Assembly: GCA_026936325.1 (NCBI GenBank)
Contig: JAPTHN010000015.1
Location: forward strand, 7,216,767-7,280,766
Reading direction: 5' to 3'
DNA: 64,000 nt
Origin: Platynereis dumerilii
Lineage: Eukaryota > Annelida > Polychaeta > Phyllodocida > Nereididae
Shown here: in pieces, positions 35,500 through 47,155 of the stretch
Layout: every line of letters starts with the position of its first letter
Position numbering within the stretch: position 1 is the stretch's first letter
Position numbers and translations under genes: made by a program
Notes under the pieces: generated by a model
What the model saw: the letters and a program-made list of their open reading frames with translations, nothing else
Database searches by the model: none
What the model was told of the DNA's origin: nothing

Positions 35500-36310
35500 A
35501 GTGCCTCTGGGAGGCATATGGAGGCACTCTTCGGAGGAGGGACTCTTAGGAGGCTTTATTCGGAGGCACTCTTTGAATGCTATCTTTGAAAGAGGCACTC
35601 TCTGGAGACACTCTCTGGAGGAGGAGACACTCTCTTGAGGAGGCCCTTTTTGGAGGAGGCACTCTTCGGAAGAGGCACTTATCGGAGGAGACACTCTTTG
35701 GAGGCTTTCTTCGGAGGCTATCTTTGAAAGCTATCTTTAGAGGCACTTTTGGGGAAGGCAATGTCTGGAGGAGACACACTTTTGAGGAGGCACTCTTTGG
35801 CGGAGGCACTCTTCTGCGGAGGCGCTCTTTGGAGGAGGCACTCTTTGGAAGAGGCACTATTTAAGGAGGCACTATTTTCAGGTGGCACTCTTTGAAAGAG
35901 GCACTCTTCGGAGGAGACACTCTTCGGAGGCTTTCTTCGGAGGCTCTCTTTGAAAGCTATCTTTGGAGGCACTTTTTTGGGGAGGCAATTTCTGGAGGAG
36001 ACACACTTTGGAGGAGGCACTCTTCGGAGGAAGCTCTGTTCGGAGGAGGAACTCTTTGGAGTTGGCACTCTTTATAGACTATCTTTATCTTTGGAGGAGG
36101 CACTCCATGGTACTCTTTGGGGGAGGCAGTCTTTGGAGACTACATCTTTGCAGGAGGCATCTTTTGGAGGAATCACTCTTCGGAGGAGGTACTCTTCATA
36201 GGAGGCAATCTTCGGAGGAGGTATACTCTTTGGTTGAGACACTTTGTAGAGGATACATTCTTTAGAGGCTATCTTTTGTGGCACTTTTTACAGAGGCACT
36301 CTTAGAAAGC
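35500..36310. repeat. GGAGGCACTCTT(C/T)GGA repeat array, about 800 bp
   Basis: Dozens of GGAGGAGGCACTCTTCGGA units, 12-24 bases apart, with AGGCTATCTTTGAAAGCTAT variants recurring near 35570, 35715 and 35945, which suggests higher-order duplication. The unit lacks stop codons in several frames on both strands, so many overlapping frames of 60-116 codons appear. None is supported as a gene. Confidence 0.85.
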
Positions 36311-36367
36311 ATATACTAAGAGGCACTCTTTGATGCAACCTTGCATGCACTCTTCGAGGCATTCTTG

Positions 36368-36468
36368 ACTCCCTCTCTCCCTCTCTCCCTCTCTCCCTCT
36401 CTCCCTCTCTCCCTCTCTCCCTCTCTCCCTCTCTCCCTCTCTCCCTCTCTCCCTCTCTCCCTCTCTCT
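36368..36468. repeat. (CCCTCTCT)n microsatellite
   Basis: A perfect pyrimidine-only 8-base repeat for about 100 bases. A mirror-repeat tract of this kind is able to form triplex (H-) DNA. Confidence 0.95.
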
Positions 36469-37946
36469 GATAGGAAATCTGAATAGCTCAAGGGGTATCT
36501 AAGATTGGACTCATAGAATCAGACCAATAAACTGCCACCACTTAAGTAGAAACTCATGTTTGTCCATTGCCTGCTGCAATTGCAGTGGGGTAATGTGGTC
36601 CACTATCTGTATATTGCTCTGCTATGTGTCACAGCTAATGTCTCTATGTCACTCTCATGGTCTCTCTGTCACATTCATGTCTCTTCTGTCACATAATGAG
36701 ACAGTGTGCCATGTTGTGGGTATGATAGGGAAGTGTGGTTTATTCCATTTGTGGGGTATGCAACAGTAGTGCACATTCGTGGCATGGAAACCATTTTGCT
36801 TTCGTATTTTGATGCTTCCAAATTTGCTTTCATATTTTCATTCACGATATGCAACCATTTACATGGAACACCTGGTGTCTCTTCCAGTATACAGAACATA
36901 AATTGTATGTGTTTTCTTGTTGATGTGGTTGAGCACAAGGTCTGGGGTATAAAATACATCTTGTTTTCAGATTTTTGGTGTTACTTCATTCAGCAATGTT
37001 GTATAAAGATTTGGTTTTGACTTTTAGCATGGTGATCATGGTTATGATTATGGCATCTGCTATTTCAGCAGAACTTTATTGAAATGTGAGTTTTCTTCAT
37101 CAATGTTCTTTGGTCTAACTCAAGGCATGATGGGCTTGGTGCTTTATAGGTGTTTCTGCTACACTACGACTGTATGGCATGTTTTGTGGTCAGGACCATC
37201 TGTATGGTTGGTCAAAGGGCATTATTTTAGAGCATGCTTCCTGGTTACAGCTTTGGATCTAAAAGGTCAATCTGGTTTTAGCATTATGTGATTGCCTTAA
37301 TGCTACTTTCATGGTGCATTTTCTGTGGTCAAATGCTGAACCTGTCATCCATACGGTCAGTCTGACATTTATGTATTTTTGCGGTGTTCAAATGCTGATG
37401 CATCATGCTTTTTTCTGTTGCCAAAGAGTGCTAAGTAATCATGGCATTGCAATGAAGTTAAAAGCATCTGTGTGGTGATAGTGGGCAATGTGTATTGTTC
37501 TGAAATTCATTGATACATGCTGTAGTCCCTGTTAATAGGACCGCCTTTTGCAATCATGAAGCGGTCTATGGGGGTGCAGTCTCTCGAAGTGGTGAATTTT
37601 ATATACATGTATTAAATAACTACTTTGTTCACAAAGACGGTCATATATTGCAAGCTGGTTTTGAGACAGGAAGATCATGAGGCAAGTACCATTGTCTAAA
37701 TTCTTAGACTATGTGATGGATGAGGAATTTATTAATCTTACTCCATCTCTTCATCTTCTTTTTTCAGCTAAAGTATTGTGAGAAAGCTTAATCTGACTTT
37801 TAATTATTATGTGTCTCTGATGTTATAAATCGTAATGTATTTGCAGTATACAACAATACAATAATCATTCATTGTATGATGTAGGATAGTGGAGGTGACT
37901 GCTGTGCTGAAGCTGATCCTGACTGACTCTTTAGCCTCTTGAATGA

Positions 37947-38155
37947 TGTGGCAGCCATATTAGTGATGGTGAACCTCTAGCCAAGCATCAACGTCAACAA
38001 CTCAGCAGTTTCAGCAGCAGTAGTGTCAGCAGCCAGCCTAGCAGCCCAGCAGTGGTGATGGAGACAGGAAAACACGACTTTCAGATTGATGAAGGAACAT
38101 GCCTACACATAGACCTCACGCCACAAAGATTATTGGCGAAGTTAGCAGTTACTTT
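37947..38155 (+). CDS. Candidate cassette or alternative exon, serine-rich
   Basis: One frame is open from 37947 to a stop at 38298. Its first ~70 codons look coding: ...SDGEPLAKHQRQQ, then a serine-rich SSFSSSSVSSQPSSPA, then METGKHDFQIDEG and TCLHIDLTPQ. The composition resembles the tail exons at 15635, 41329 and 51241, and it lies between exons A and B on the same strand. Possible acceptors are weak (AACCTCTAG/CC at 37980, ATATTAG/T at 37962). I could not find a convincing donor: GCA/GTTACT and AGG/GTCTGT are poor, so the 3' boundary is open. After about 38155 the reading becomes tryptophan-rich and implausible. It may be a cassette exon, an alternative last exon ending at the stop, a decayed exon, or chance. 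Exons A and B join in phase without it. Confidence 0.38.
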
Positions 38156-39489
38156 ATCGGGTTGGCGGTGGTCGGTCGTGGTCAATCGTTGGTCGCTCGC
38201 AGTCAATCATTGGTCACTAAGCATTGGTCTCCAACTGACCATTCCCCCTCACGCCCTAGTTCTACTCAACCCATTGATTAGGGTCTGTCAATATGGATAG
38301 TTAGATACAATGAGAGCCCCAGTTGCCCTGTACTACATTGTGGAAGGAGTGCTTGGTGCTACCCACTGCGAGTACTCAAGTTAGCTCTTCGGACAAAGTT
38401 GGCTTCTAAGCGCAGCGCCGTTTTGTCTATATTAAATGATATGGGTTTTGAAAGGTTCAATATTTGTGGACTTTGCGAATGTCAAGTACTACATAAGTTG
38501 ACCCTGAAATATGTAGAACTCCAGCAGGTTTTGTCAAAACCAATCGAATTTTGACTTTTCACTTGTTGGCAATTCATTGCTCAATATGTTCTCCATAATG
38601 TGGGGTCTCCTTCAAGGTCCATAGTTTAAATTCAGCTTTCAAAGTGAATGTCCATACTAAACACATCTCTCAAATGGCTATCATCTATACTTACTGATCT
38701 GATGTGTGACTGGAAGCGAATGCCTTATTTAGAGCAGAAGGTTGACCTTGCTATCACCAGATGTGCCATGTAATGTGGAATATTTAATATTAAACATCTT
38801 TAGATTTTTTTAACTTTCTTACCTGTCGCAAAGAGGTTTCGATATACTGCACATTAAGTCATTAACCAAAAGCGATGAAAAAGACTTTGTAACTTTTAGT
38901 AAAATGAATAAAGATGCAAGAACGTCTTCCTCAAACTAGTTGGCGCAGTCTTTGAGTGTGAGACGAACAAGTCAGTAATACTAAAAAGTGATATTAGGAT
39001 ATATATGTTAATTCTGCTTTAAGTACTGAAAGCTTTTAACGCGAAGGTCCTGATTTCAGAAGTTCATATTACTATACGCTTTTGAGAGGTTTGAGGCGCA
39101 TGTGAAACTTTACATTATTGCACATGAAGCTGAATCGATGCTAATGAAAGCAAGACTACTCCGAAAAGTTGCTTGTTCTCTGTGCTTCTATTGAGTGCTT
39201 CACATTTTACAAGCATATGGATTTCATGATGTCCTGGCATTGCCTTAGAAATCTAGCTTGTGATTTAGGCATTATTTTGTGAATACCAGCATGTAGTGGC
39301 CCTGATCATGTAGGTTGTGAAACATGTCGGTGACACATGCAATGTGGATTGAAATTCTATTTGGGTATTGGTCTTTTGGGAAAATGTAAAATATAGTGCA
39401 AATGGAGATAGAATGATTTGCCATTCTCAGCTTTACTACTTGCTGACAATGCAGTTTCCTTTTTGAGGCTGGATGAACTAGTCAGATTA

Positions 39490-39655
39490 TGCTTGGGTTC
39501 AAGTACAATAAATTGTACTTGAGTCCAAGTACAAGTACATTGGCATTTGACAAGTACAAGTACAAGTACAAGTACAAGTACAGATTTTTAATAGAGTACT
39601 TGAGTCCAACTACAAGTACTTTAGCTCAAGTACAAGTAAAGCTCAAGTACATATG
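39490..39655. repeat. (AAGTAC)n hexanucleotide repeat
   Basis: A perfect core of ACAAGTACAAGTAC at about 39545-39582 with diverged TCAAGTAC units on both sides, some inverted (GTACTTGAG). Confidence 0.9.
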
Positions 39656-40665
39656 GTATCAAGCTATATGACTTGAATCTCTCGAGTGTCAAATAGCAGT
39701 GACTCTGGTGTCAGTAGGGTGTATTGTGGTGTAACATGTATGATGTTATGATGTTGACGTAGGATGCTTAGCTCATTTATGCTTTATATATAACAACAAC
39801 AACTTCCAGACTGAAGATTTCTGAGCCTGGCAGAGATTGCCAGAGTGTCTTGTATCGTGTCAAGCAGTATGATTTGACTCCATCGAGTGTCAAATAGCAG
39901 TGACTCTAGTGTCAGTAGTGTATATCGGGACGTACATGTAATATACATTGTATGATGTTGTTCATGGAATGCTTTTCCCACTCTAAGCCTCACAGACAAA
40001 GACTTTTGCAGCCAACAGAGATTGCAAAGGTGTCTTGTGACTTGTCTAAATGTATGATTTAGCTCCATCGAGAGTCAAATATAGCAATGAATCCCGTGTC
40101 AGTAGTACATATTGTGACATACTGTGCATGATGTTGTCGGTAGATGCTTTTCCAGCTCTAAACCTCACAACTTCCAGACTAAGACAGTCAGTCTGGCAGA
40201 GATTATTATAGAATCATGTATCGTATCAAGCCATATGATTAGACTCATTCGAATGTCAAATAGCAATGAATGCGATGCCACTAATGTATTGTGATGTAAC
40301 CTGTCTGATGTTTATGTAAGATTCCTCGTCCATTCTAAGCCTCAGAATAGCCTCACAAGAAACTGCTTCTGAGTCTGACAGAAATTGTCAGAGCATCTTG
40401 TAAGGTGTCAAGCTAGCAAACTATGTGACTCGTGTGTCAAATAGCAGTGACTCTAGTGTCAGTAGTGCAAATTGTGACGTAATGTTGCAGGTGGAATGAA
40501 TTGCCCACTTTAAGTCTCACAACTGCTTGACTAAAGACTTACAGAGCCTGACAGAGATTGTCAGAGCATCTTGTGAGGTGTCAAGCTATCAAGCTATATG
40601 ACTCGTGTGTCAAGCAATACGACTCGTGTGTCAAGCAGTTGTGACTCCAGTGTTAGGCATCTGTT
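39655..40665. repeat. ~190-bp tandem satellite, about 5 copies
   Basis: Each unit contains GAGTGTCAAATAGCAGTGAC, GTGTCAGTAGTG, ATGATGTTG, CTCTAAGCCTCACA, CAGAGATTG and CATCTTGT in order. Units start near 39680, 39882, 40066, 40247 and 40433, with a partial end at 40600-40665. Divergence between copies is substantial. Confidence 0.85.
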
Positions 40666-41328
40666 TGTCTCCTGTCATTTGGCTGTTTCGAATGACATCT
40701 CAGAAGGAGGACTCTCACACATTGACCGCATTCTCAGGACGTTAAGTGCCGGCATTGTCAGCTGCTGAAGAGTGTTTGATGAAGTAGTCGTCGCCAATCT
40801 GGCAGCGTTTCCTGTCTGACTCTCTATTCTTTAACCAGCACCGGATGTCTGGAACACTGAAACCGGAAGCTGTCCGGCCAGAACCTTGCTCTTCCAGAAC
40901 CTTGCTCTTGGAACCTTCTACTCTGAACCTTGTTCTCAACTTGAACCGGCCTTGAATCCGCACTGAGAGTCTAGCCAAGCTCCTTTTCTTATCGACCATC
41001 TGTCATTGCTTGCTTTTAAAGGCTGCTTGCCTTTTTCTGATCATTAAACGACTTAGCTCAGCAGACCTTGGTTCTAAACTAGACTGATTAAGCCTCAAGT
41101 ACAAGAAACCTTCGACTTTTTAATGACAATATTGACAGTGTTGATAGCTTAATTGCTCTCACAATGAATTTGATTTACGTCTTTCTAATTGTCGAGAGCG
41201 CCGACACAAAAGTAATTTCCTCCGAGCTGGGTCTTATCGATCGAGCTGGAATCAAACAATGAACAATCAAAACTGTATGTTGCTCATTCTTTAATGATTG
41301 TACTGATGTTTCATTTTGTGTGTTTCAG

Positions 41329-41461
41329 GCTCGTCATCTTATGGGAGACAATGAAGAAGTGGATGAAGTCAGTACATCATCGGCTGAAGGTTCGCACGCA
41401 GACAGCGGCCGAGGACCGAGCGAGTCAGGGGAAGGACTTCATCACCAGCAAGCTGCTTCTG
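41329..41461 (+). CDS. Exon B of receptor cytoplasmic-tail gene (44 codons + 1 base)
   Basis: This exon of 133 bases has a strong acceptor (TTTTGTGTGTTTCAG) and the donor CTG/GTTAGT. It starts in phase 0, continuing directly from exon A, and ends with one base of a codon that exon D completes to Gly. The peptide ARHLMGDNEEVDEV... contains an acidic stretch and the Ser/Gly/Glu-rich HADSGRGPSESGEG. DSGxGxSE wording of this kind recalls conserved cytoplasmic motifs of protocadherin-type receptors and also a casein-kinase-type acidic serine cluster. That resemblance is from memory and is not proof of family. A repeat begins almost immediately after the donor (41463). Confidence 0.82.
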
Positions 41462-41462
41462 G

Positions 41463-41900
41463 TTAGTCTCAACAATAAGTTTCATCTTTCAAATCAATAA
41501 ATTCTTACAAGATACAAAGACATTTATTTTCAATAAGATATGTTACTCAAGCAAAACAGTGCATGTGGAAGTGTCCTGCTGCCTCTGCAGTGCAATTTTT
41601 GAAAGTGATCACTGCAGTCTCTGTTGCAGTATCAGGCTATCAGCTTGCAATTTACCCTACTTGCATGCCATTTCCTTGTACATCTGTATACACCTAGCTC
41701 TAAATGAGAAGAAAATAAGATCATATCAGGAGCTAAGTTGCCTTTAGAATGGGAAATCACACATACTCTTTTGGACCCAAATTTCTGATACTGCAAGTAG
41801 TGTGACAGCGAGCAGGTCCAGACAACTCCCATATTCTGAACTTTACACAAACACACAGACAATGTTCTTGAGTTACATGTCTTATGGGAAATAAAAGTCT
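41463..41900 (+). repeat. Dispersed repeat, copy 1 (partner at 58375-58930)
   Basis: Colinear similarity to 58375-58930. Shared pieces in order include AAGTTTCATC, TTTCAAATCAATAAATTCTTA, ACATTT, CTGCAGTCTC, AGCTAAGTT, TTTCTGATRCTRCTGCA-like and GAACTT/ACATGTCTTAT against ACACGTCTTAT. It starts at or within a few bases of exon B's splice donor. The family is unknown; no terminal repeats were recognised. Confidence 0.65.
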
Positions 41901-42824
41901 TTGCTACATATTTTTTATATCAGTTGATTTCATCAGATGAGCAAATATCTCCCTAGTTTGTAGTGAAACGAAATAGTAAAAGATTGAAATAACATCGACA
42001 TGAGCAAATTCAATGTGTCCATGACAATTTAAGCACAAAATTGGACCCAAGCTATCTTGATTAAACATCTTGTCAGATGGGTGTAGCTATTTGAGTGCAG
42101 TTACTCATCCATCTATGTCGTATTGTGTGAGGTCAGTGTTTGTGAAATTGTAGCTGTAGATGGCAATCAGAGGTCAGTGGTGGGGAATCAAAAACTAAAT
42201 GGTGTCATCGATACTTGGGGGGTAAATGCCATTGTAGTTTGAGGACATGGGTGCCCGGGGATGTATATAATAGAATGGAAATCTCTGTAAGAAATCACAA
42301 TTTGACTCGCGGAATCTTGGATGTCATTTAATGTAACGTATCGGTTGGCTTCGAAGGAATCTCCTCTGCGACCAATCAAAAGTTATATTGAGCGGTCTCT
42401 TTCGAGACTCTTTTGAGACTCATAACTAGCCCGTGGTCAGTCATTAATCCGCTCGGCAAGGGCACCTGCATGGCCTGGTGGCTGCAATAGCGTTGGCATT
42501 TACCAATGGCATTACAAGTGTAATAAGGCGCTCCCTCAGGCTGATGGACCTTGGCCAACAAGAATTGATCATGACTTACTCCGCTAGGCACCTCCTATGT
42601 TCCTGCAAGGGCCCGATGTATATCAGCTTTTATGAATGACCTTGACTGGCAGGAGGTGTGTTTCCTAACCTTTAGGGTCAACCTAGCCAAGAAATGACCA
42701 CCTATTTGGCAGTATTCGCCTTATCTCCAGTTGTTGGCTGTCAGATTGCACAATGTCTGCAAAAGCAATGAGTAAATGTGTACAATGAACAGCAGGCACA
42801 TGGAATGAAACATGCATGTGATAC

Positions 42825-43400
42825 AGTCCAGTACTGAATCCAGATGGAACACATAGATATAATCCAGGGATAGAATCCAGGTCAAAATCCAGGCACAGAC
42901 TGCAAAGAAATATACCAGAATCTGGAGATCAAGCGCAACCTTATTATATGTTGTACTTCAGACATAATTTATCGTAGAAAATTGTGGAGGAAGATCAACT
43001 TATTGGTAAAAATGTTAAGGAGACTTAACTTGTAGTATAGAATTGTTAAGGAAGAAAGAGATGCTCCGCTAAACATAACGATAAAGAAGTTTTTCCAGAA
43101 TCCATCGGTATATTCTTGTGATGGGAACCCCATCTTCAAATGGAAATCTGTGACATAATCCAGAGACATGGACCAGCAATACATGGTTCAAACTGAGAGA
43201 GGCAGTGACAGAACCTAGTTTTCAACCAGAATCAGACCCATCGCATAATTCAAGATCAATTGTGAATGAGTCATGCGATTCAATCCTGATGTACAATCTT
43301 GAGAAGTGAGATACAATCGTGCGATACAATCCTGATGTACATTCCAACACAATCCTGCGATACAATCATACGATACAATTGTGTGATGGAGTAGAGTCCA
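42825..43400. repeat. Degenerate AATCCAG / GATACAATC repeats
   Basis: Irregular copies of AATCCAGG at 42835-42900 and of GATACAATCCTGATGTACA / CGATACAATC at 43275-43385. Confidence 0.55.
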
Positions 43401-43853
43401 CATAATTCGGTCATTTCAGACTTTGAATCCCTGCAATGTTATTCTCCAGACAGAGTCATCACTCTACTGATGCAATGTTTCACTTGAGTATTTACTTTGA
43501 CATTTCAATGCTTTCAAATGTGCATGCCCAAAGTATTAAAGTCTGTACTGCCATTTCTCTTGTGCTGTGGATGTTCTATTATGAGGTTCTATAGAGGAGC
43601 TATACATTGTGTATGGGACATGGCATACTGATACATCACCAGCTTAAATGACAACATGATCCCCAAAAATCCAGAACATTAAACAGTGTTGAATGTATGG
43701 CTTGCCTCATATTCACTTGGAGCTGAAAGTTGAGATGGATACATTCATCAGAGGAGAATGAGTTTGACACATCATGTTTTGGTTTTGAATTTAGTATTTA
43801 GAATTCAAATATCTACTGATGCCTTTATCGCATAGTGCCTATGAAGGTCCGAC

Positions 43854-44055
43854 TTTTGAATCTCGGTCTTGCATTTGAATCTCGGTCTTGCATTTGAATC
43901 TCGGTCTTGCATCTGAATCTCGGTCCGGCATATGAATTCCGTCCGCCATTGGAATCTCAGACCGGCATTAGAATCTCAGTGCCCCATTTGAATCTCGGTC
44001 GGGTATTTGAATCTCGGTCTGGAATTTGAATCTTGGTCCAGCAGTTGAATATCTG
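43854..44055. repeat. 19-bp tandem repeat TTTGAATCTCGGTCTTGCA
   Basis: About eleven units in near-strict 19-base register. The first three are almost identical and the later ones progressively diverged. Confidence 0.92.
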
Positions 44056-44071
44056 GAGGTAGGACTGAGGC

Positions 44072-44160
44072 TTATGTTCTGTATTTATGCACTGTGGTAT
44101 GCCAATTAGGACAAGAGGAGAACACAGCAATGAGGCGATGGATAATTGAAACTTTCACTC
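44072..44160 (-). mobile_element. SINE fragment, second family
   Basis: TTCTGTATTTATGCACTGTGG...CCAATTAGGACAAGAGGAG...AATTGAAAC aligns with the minus-strand SINE at 23848-24055 (TTCTGTATTTGTGCACTGTGG...TAATTAGGACAAGGGGAG...GATTGAAAC). The tRNA-like head is not clear; sequence towards 44330 may be its decayed continuation. Confidence 0.7.
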
Positions 44161-44340
44161 AACTATGGTCCGGTTGACCCAACTGTAGTTCATATAGAAA
44201 TTTCATCCTGTGAGCTTTGCCTTATTAACACAGATCATGCTTGTCCGATTAAACCTGACCAATGCAAAAATCAAGAATGTACAACCTCATCACCTAAATT
44301 AATCCATGTGTTTGTCGTGGACCAGTGGCATCTAGTTGGG

Positions 44341-46200
44341 CACAGTGTCCTTGAACGAAGTCTAGGGTTAAAAAAAATGTACAAAGAATCTGTCAACGCA
44401 GTGTTGTAGTATGTGGTCTCAGCTTCGATTTGATGTAAAGATCAAAAAAATCTGTTGGAAAAATTTTGAGAAAATTGAAATTTAAAATGTTTGGTTTTTC
44501 ACACCCTTGTTGCATGCAAAATATCCAAAATAGAATTTTGAAAATGATCTATTGGAATGCGTTGAATGTAGAAATGCTTTCTTTGACCACCCTGGTGCTT
44601 ATATTAACATTTACTTATTATATTAACAATTATGAGCAAGTAGATTTTCAAGGAATATATTGAGAAGGTGTTACAAACTTGCTAGACTACATCCTGCATT
44701 CTCAGAGCACATTTTTAATCAACAGAACCTGCATAGTGTTACTAATTCATTGAGTGCATAAGTAAAGTAGCCAAACACTGCAGCAATATATTCAATAATA
44801 AGACATATTTAGATATTTCATAGCATATTTATACCCATATCCCGAGACATATGTCGCAACACTTTCAGAGTGCATCTCTCCATATTAATATCAAAACCTC
44901 TCATCCCAATCAGAAGAAACATGATTGTTTCAATTTTCTATTCCTTAAATATGATATATTTGTTCAGGAACGTTATTTCTGAAGGTATATCGTAGATTTT
45001 CTTCAATTGTGCATAACTCTCAAATTATTACTTTCTCCGTAGATTTTATATCACTAATGCAATGAATTGGCAAGAAAATAAATATAAGATGCATTTTTGA
45101 GTGTTTTCATTATGACCATGAAAGAAAAATAAGTAATTTCGCCAATAATTACTTGTTTCAGAGCCTCTGGTGTGAAGTTAACTTGTTTAAAATGCTGATA
45201 ACTGTTCATTTTGTATTGAAAGTTCACAGATAACCGCTATTAACCATGTGACTATAGAGTAGAATCTGTTGACTAATAGTTTAATAATACATTGATTGCA
45301 CCAATGCATGATACTACTAAACAACTGAATCTTGGAAGTATGATACTACTAAATTCTAAGAAATAATCTTAACAAATTGCAAAAACAGGTAAACAAAGCA
45401 CTTAAAATCCTTCAGAAGACCACAAATTGCCACCTATATTTCAATATGGATAAAGACACTGTAATAAAACTAGGAATTGACCATCTTCTGTTCATTAGCC
45501 CACTCACATAGTTTTTGGTATTGATTTTAGAAAATAATTTTATCAGAATATATAATTTCCTTAAATATCAAATACAGCTTACATGAAAGATGTAGTGAAG
45601 ATACAAAATTTGTCAGATCCCAGCAGTAGGTATTAATACAGGGATCTGCTGTTTATTGTCTGATAACTTTACAGATGTTTTGTGAACTTCTTTTGAAAAA
45701 CATCAACTATGCTAAAAATCTCACTTTAAATCACTAATGAAGTTAACAAGGCATTTTCGGACACTCTGGTGGTTCATTTGCCGCTTTTCCTTAGTTCAAG
45801 AAATAATAAAGGCGAAATAGTCATGTTTATATATGATTTAAACACATTATAATATTTGGTGAGTTTGCAACACCCCTAAGAATTGGAAACGATGTGAAAA
45901 TTAAAAATAAAAGGCTTTTCTTTGATTTTTTTACCTGATTGAGTACCGTAATGTATAATTAAATAAATTATGATGTTTTAGTATCACTGAACTGCCATTT
46001 GATATATCTATAACAGACATTTTGCATGCAGCAAGGGTGTGAAAAACCAAAAATTTTAAATTTCTATTTTCTCAAAATTTTCCCAACAGATTTTTTTGAT
46101 CTTTACATCAAATCGAAGCTGAGACCACATACTACAATGATGCGTTGACAGATTCTTTGTACATTTTTTTTAACCCTAGACTTCGTTCAAGGACACTGTG
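44341..46200. mobile_element. 1860-bp non-autonomous element with 184-bp TIRs and TGGG target duplication
   Basis: The left arm 44341-44524 and right arm 46017-46200 are inverted copies differing at only about seven positions (roughly 96% identical). Both tips read CACAGTGTCCTTGAACGAAG. TGGG stands directly outside each end (44337-44340 and 46201-46204), consistent with a 4-bp target duplication. The interior (about 1.5 kb) is very AT-rich, with no transposase-like frame. CAC-type tips with a short duplication fit CMC-type (EnSpm/Chapaev-like) elements, but the superfamily is an inference. The near-identical arms indicate a young insertion. Confidence 0.88.
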
Positions 46201-47155
46201 TGGGGCTAAACGAATCAGGATAATGCCCTGAGGCTCACGTTTAAGCACTGAAATGCAAAACAAAAGAACCCAGCTCTGACAAAGCACTGTTAGGCTTTGG
46301 GAATCCCAAAATTTGATTTTGAAGGATTTTGAAATAGTTTTCTTTATTTGCTTTTAGTTATTTCTTGCCAAAGTTAATGCCAATTATGACAGTAAGGCGA
46401 TTTCAAGCCCATTTAACAAATGCAACATTCATGTAAATTTTGGAAAAAATCAAAATAGGATTTTGTCAAAATAGAGCCCTGCAGATGAGAAAATGACAGG
46501 GATTTAGTTGACATAAAGTTCACAAGAACTTGATGCCAAGTTAATGTGACACTTGGTTAATTAATAATTTCGTTAGATTTTAAGACATTTGGGTAGATTA
46601 GGTTGAATTTTAAATCATTTTAAGAGTATTTGTTAGTTTCTAAATGGAAGTGCCGTCTGTATTCTTTCTGGGACATTAGTCTTTCTCAAGTTGTATTTCC
46701 AGATATGGTCTGGTCAGTTGTTGAGATTTGCTTTGCATTTATTTTTGGACAGATACTTGTTCACAGATTTTGAAAGTATAGTTATGAATTTTTCGATGTG
46801 ATTTGTCGTTTGAATATTGGCATGTATATGTGCTCTTCTTATTCCAATTTAGTTAAAAGAGTCCTTTGTTGTAGTACAGTAGTGATTGAGCAATGTTTAA
46901 AGTCAAGTGCAGGTCACTTTCAAACAGCAGCTGACTGCTAATACAGGTCCTAGCTGTTTGTAATGAAATGATATTTGAAGAGTGAATTGGAGGAGGCATT
47001 TGAGAATGATTGACAGCAGAAAAATGACCTGGAAGCGGAATAGAGCAGAGTGCAAGGCCATTTCCATGTTATGGGCCTGATGCCCTCAAGTCTTGAAGTC
47101 AATTCATCATGTGTGGTGTCAGAAGTGAAGGTAGTGGAGTCTTGCCTTCAAAACA

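Larger units (their letters stand above)
15764..41328 (+). other. Intron 1 of the tail gene (25.6 kb)
   Basis: Bounded by the donor of exon A and the TGTGTTTCAG acceptor of exon B. It is filled by SINEs, inverted-repeat elements and at least a dozen unrelated tandem repeats (listed separately). Stretches not listed, such as 16000-17130, 17350-18500, 18930-19900, 28530-29990, 31400-32570, 34260-35490, 36480-37940 and 38310-39480, show nothing I can name. One coding-looking segment (37947-38155) may be a cassette exon. Confidence 0.7.

Noticed and set aside
44146-44409. 87-codon frame ending inside the left TIR of the 1.86-kb element
   Set aside because: It starts in SINE-derived sequence and crosses an insertion boundary, so it cannot be an old gene. 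No motif was recognised.
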